DNA from: Bryobacteraceae bacterium
GTDB lineage: Bacteria; Acidobacteriota; Terriglobia; Bryobacterales; Bryobacteraceae
Length of the DNA stretch: 6,029 nt
Reading direction: 5' to 3'
Assembly (NCBI GenBank): GCA_025929455.1
Contig: JAICMB010000219.1
Span: forward strand, 1 to 6,029
Position 1 is the first letter of the stretch; each line of letters begins with the position of its first letter. The notes under the pieces are model-generated. The model saw only the letters and a list, made by a program, of their open reading frames with translations. It did not search any database and had not been told where the DNA came from. The translations under genes and the position numbers were made by a program. Below are positions 5,147 to 6,029 of the stretch, one piece after another.

Positions 5147-6029
5147 CAGCCTTCTCCTCCGCTCGGCACCGGCACGCCGGGCGGGTGCGGCTTCGTCGGC
5201 GGCGGCGGTTCCTTCAGTTTCCAGTCCGGCGGCCCCGGCGCGCGCTCGATGCGGCAGGCCGAAACCTTGAACTCCGGGATCTTACTGCGCGGGTCCAGCG
5301 TGCGGTGCGTCAGTTGATTGACGCTCTTCTGGTTCGGCCAGTGGTACGGAATGAATACCGTGTCGGGCCGGATCGTGCGCACTACCATCGCCTGCACCGT
5401 CATGCTGTTCCGGCGCGTCGTGACCGTCACCCAATCCTTGTCCGCGATGCCGTATTTTTCGGCAAGGCGCGGATGAATTTCGAGGCGCGGCTCGGGATAG
5501 ATATCGACTAATGCGCCGATGCGACGCGTCTGCGTTCCCGAGAGATACTGGCTGACGACGCGGCCGCTGGTCAGATAAATCGGAAAATCGTTATCAATGG
5601 GGTCGCCGCTCGGCCGCCACTCGGTGACATTGAACCGGCACTTCCCATCCGGGAAAAACGAGCGCCCGCCTTCGATCAAGCGCGGTGTGCCGGGGTGATC
5701 TTCGTCCGGACACGGCCAGAAAACGCCGAGTTGCCGGTCGATTTTTTCGTACGTGATGCCGTAGTAGTCGGCCACGCCGCCGCGCGAGGCCACGCGCATT
5801 TCATCGAAGATCTCGCGCGTGGAGGTGAACGGAAAATACTGGCCCTTGCCGAGGCGGCGCGCCAATTCGCAGACGATCCACGAATCAGTTCGTGCATCCG
5901 CCGGCACGTCGACGGCTTTCTTGATGTGAATCACGCGGCCTTCTGCGCTGCACACCACGCCCTCTTCTTCCTCCTGCAGGCTTCCGGGGAGCACGACGTC
6001 GGCGTGATAGGCCGTCTCCGACATGAAGA
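5146..6029 (-). CDS. Molybdopterin oxidoreductase catalytic subunit, C-terminal part (5' end off the right edge)
   Basis: The frame runs off the right edge; 293 whole codons are visible. Numbered from the Met at 6024, which is internal and not the start, [15 protein letters not shown] and the EEEEGVV/GRV segment (20-31) are the conserved end of the molybdopterin core, where a partner residue is usually followed by ADVVLP. HPGTPRL (110-116) and the C-terminal dinucleotide-binding domain follow: [18 protein letters not shown] (151-168), [21 protein letters not shown] (219-229) and [11 protein letters not shown] (243-253). These resemble assimilatory nitrate reductase and formate dehydrogenase-like members of the DMSO reductase superfamily. 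The N-terminal cluster, the Mo ligand and any Tat signal are not visible, so substrate and location are open. A Pro-rich tail (263-292) follows the last domain. It is the first visible gene of the redox operon. Confidence 0.93.
   Translation of the reverse strand, partial: FMSETAYHADVVLPGSLQEEEEGVVCSAEGRVIHIKKAVDVPADARTDSWIVCELARRLGKGQYFPFTSTREIFDEMRVASRGGVADYYGITYEKIDRQLGVFWPCPDEDHPGTPRLIEGGRSFFPDGKCRFNVTEWRPSGDPIDNDFPIYLTSGRVVSQYLSGTQTRRIGALVDIYPEPRLEIHPRLAEKYGIADKDWVTVTTRRNSMTVQAMVVRTIRPDTVFIPYHWPNQKSVNQLTHRTLDPRSKIPEFKVSACRIERAPGPPDWKLKEPPPPTKPHPPGVPVPSGGEG
5154..5160 (-). promoter_or_regulatory. Ribosome binding site for the four-cluster ferredoxin subunit
   Basis: GGAGGAG on the minus strand, 7 nt before the ATG at 5146. 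It lies in the last codons of the molybdopterin subunit and supports the TGATG-coupled start. Confidence 0.85.

Noticed and set aside
4622..5317. Long plus-strand open frame opposite the ferredoxin and Mo subunit genes
   Set aside because: The minus strand encodes sixteen ordered cluster cysteines; the antisense product is low-complexity Arg/Ala/His.

Overview
This is a high-GC bacterial window with tightly packed genes. Nearly all of them lie on the minus strand. The combination of a molybdopterin oxidoreductase, a four-cluster ferredoxin, a Rieske protein and a two-helix membrane protein next to alanine-rich secreted TPR proteins suggests Acidobacteriota, perhaps Solibacter/Bryobacter-like. 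That assignment rests on gene style and remembered neighbourhoods, not on a search.

Layout from left to right: (1) 1-174, plus strand, the last 57 codons of a sensor histidine kinase. (2) 175-325, a convergent gap with no convincing gene or terminator. (3) 326-1033, minus, ribonuclease III (rnc). (4) 1044-1886, minus, a secreted TPR protein with a strong ribosome binding site and a leader that can form hairpins. (5) 2007-3518, minus, a larger secreted protein with a degenerate metallopeptidase-like region and C-terminal TPRs. (6) 3526-3553, a 12-bp hairpin with a T tract on the minus strand, read as an intrinsic terminator. (7) 3581-3790, minus, a 69-residue protein with one CxxC and an HxH. 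(8) 3813-6029, minus, a redox operon. In transcription order it holds a molybdopterin oxidoreductase catalytic subunit (5' part off the right edge), a 4x[4Fe-4S] subunit, a Rieske [2Fe-2S] protein and a 79-residue two-helix membrane protein.

The redox genes are joined by a 1-nt overlap (TGATG), a 20-nt overlap and a 1-nt gap, so they are almost certainly cotranscribed and translationally coupled. The likely electron path is Mo cofactor to the four-cluster subunit to the membrane-anchored Rieske protein (or the reverse), coupled to the quinone/cytochrome chain. The substrate cannot be read from the visible part. The 69-residue gene follows 22 nt after the operon, and the terminator behind it probably marks the transcript end. 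The two TPR genes and rnc form a second minus-strand group. TPR and rnc are 10 nt apart.

The points most worth a second look are the unusual Mo/FeS/Rieske gene set, a Rieske cluster pocket lacking the usual Ser and Tyr hydrogen-bond donors, Asn at a catalytic Asp position of RNase III, a zinc-peptidase-like motif with its catalytic Glu replaced by Ala, and a terminator that ends only a few bases before the start codon of the next gene.
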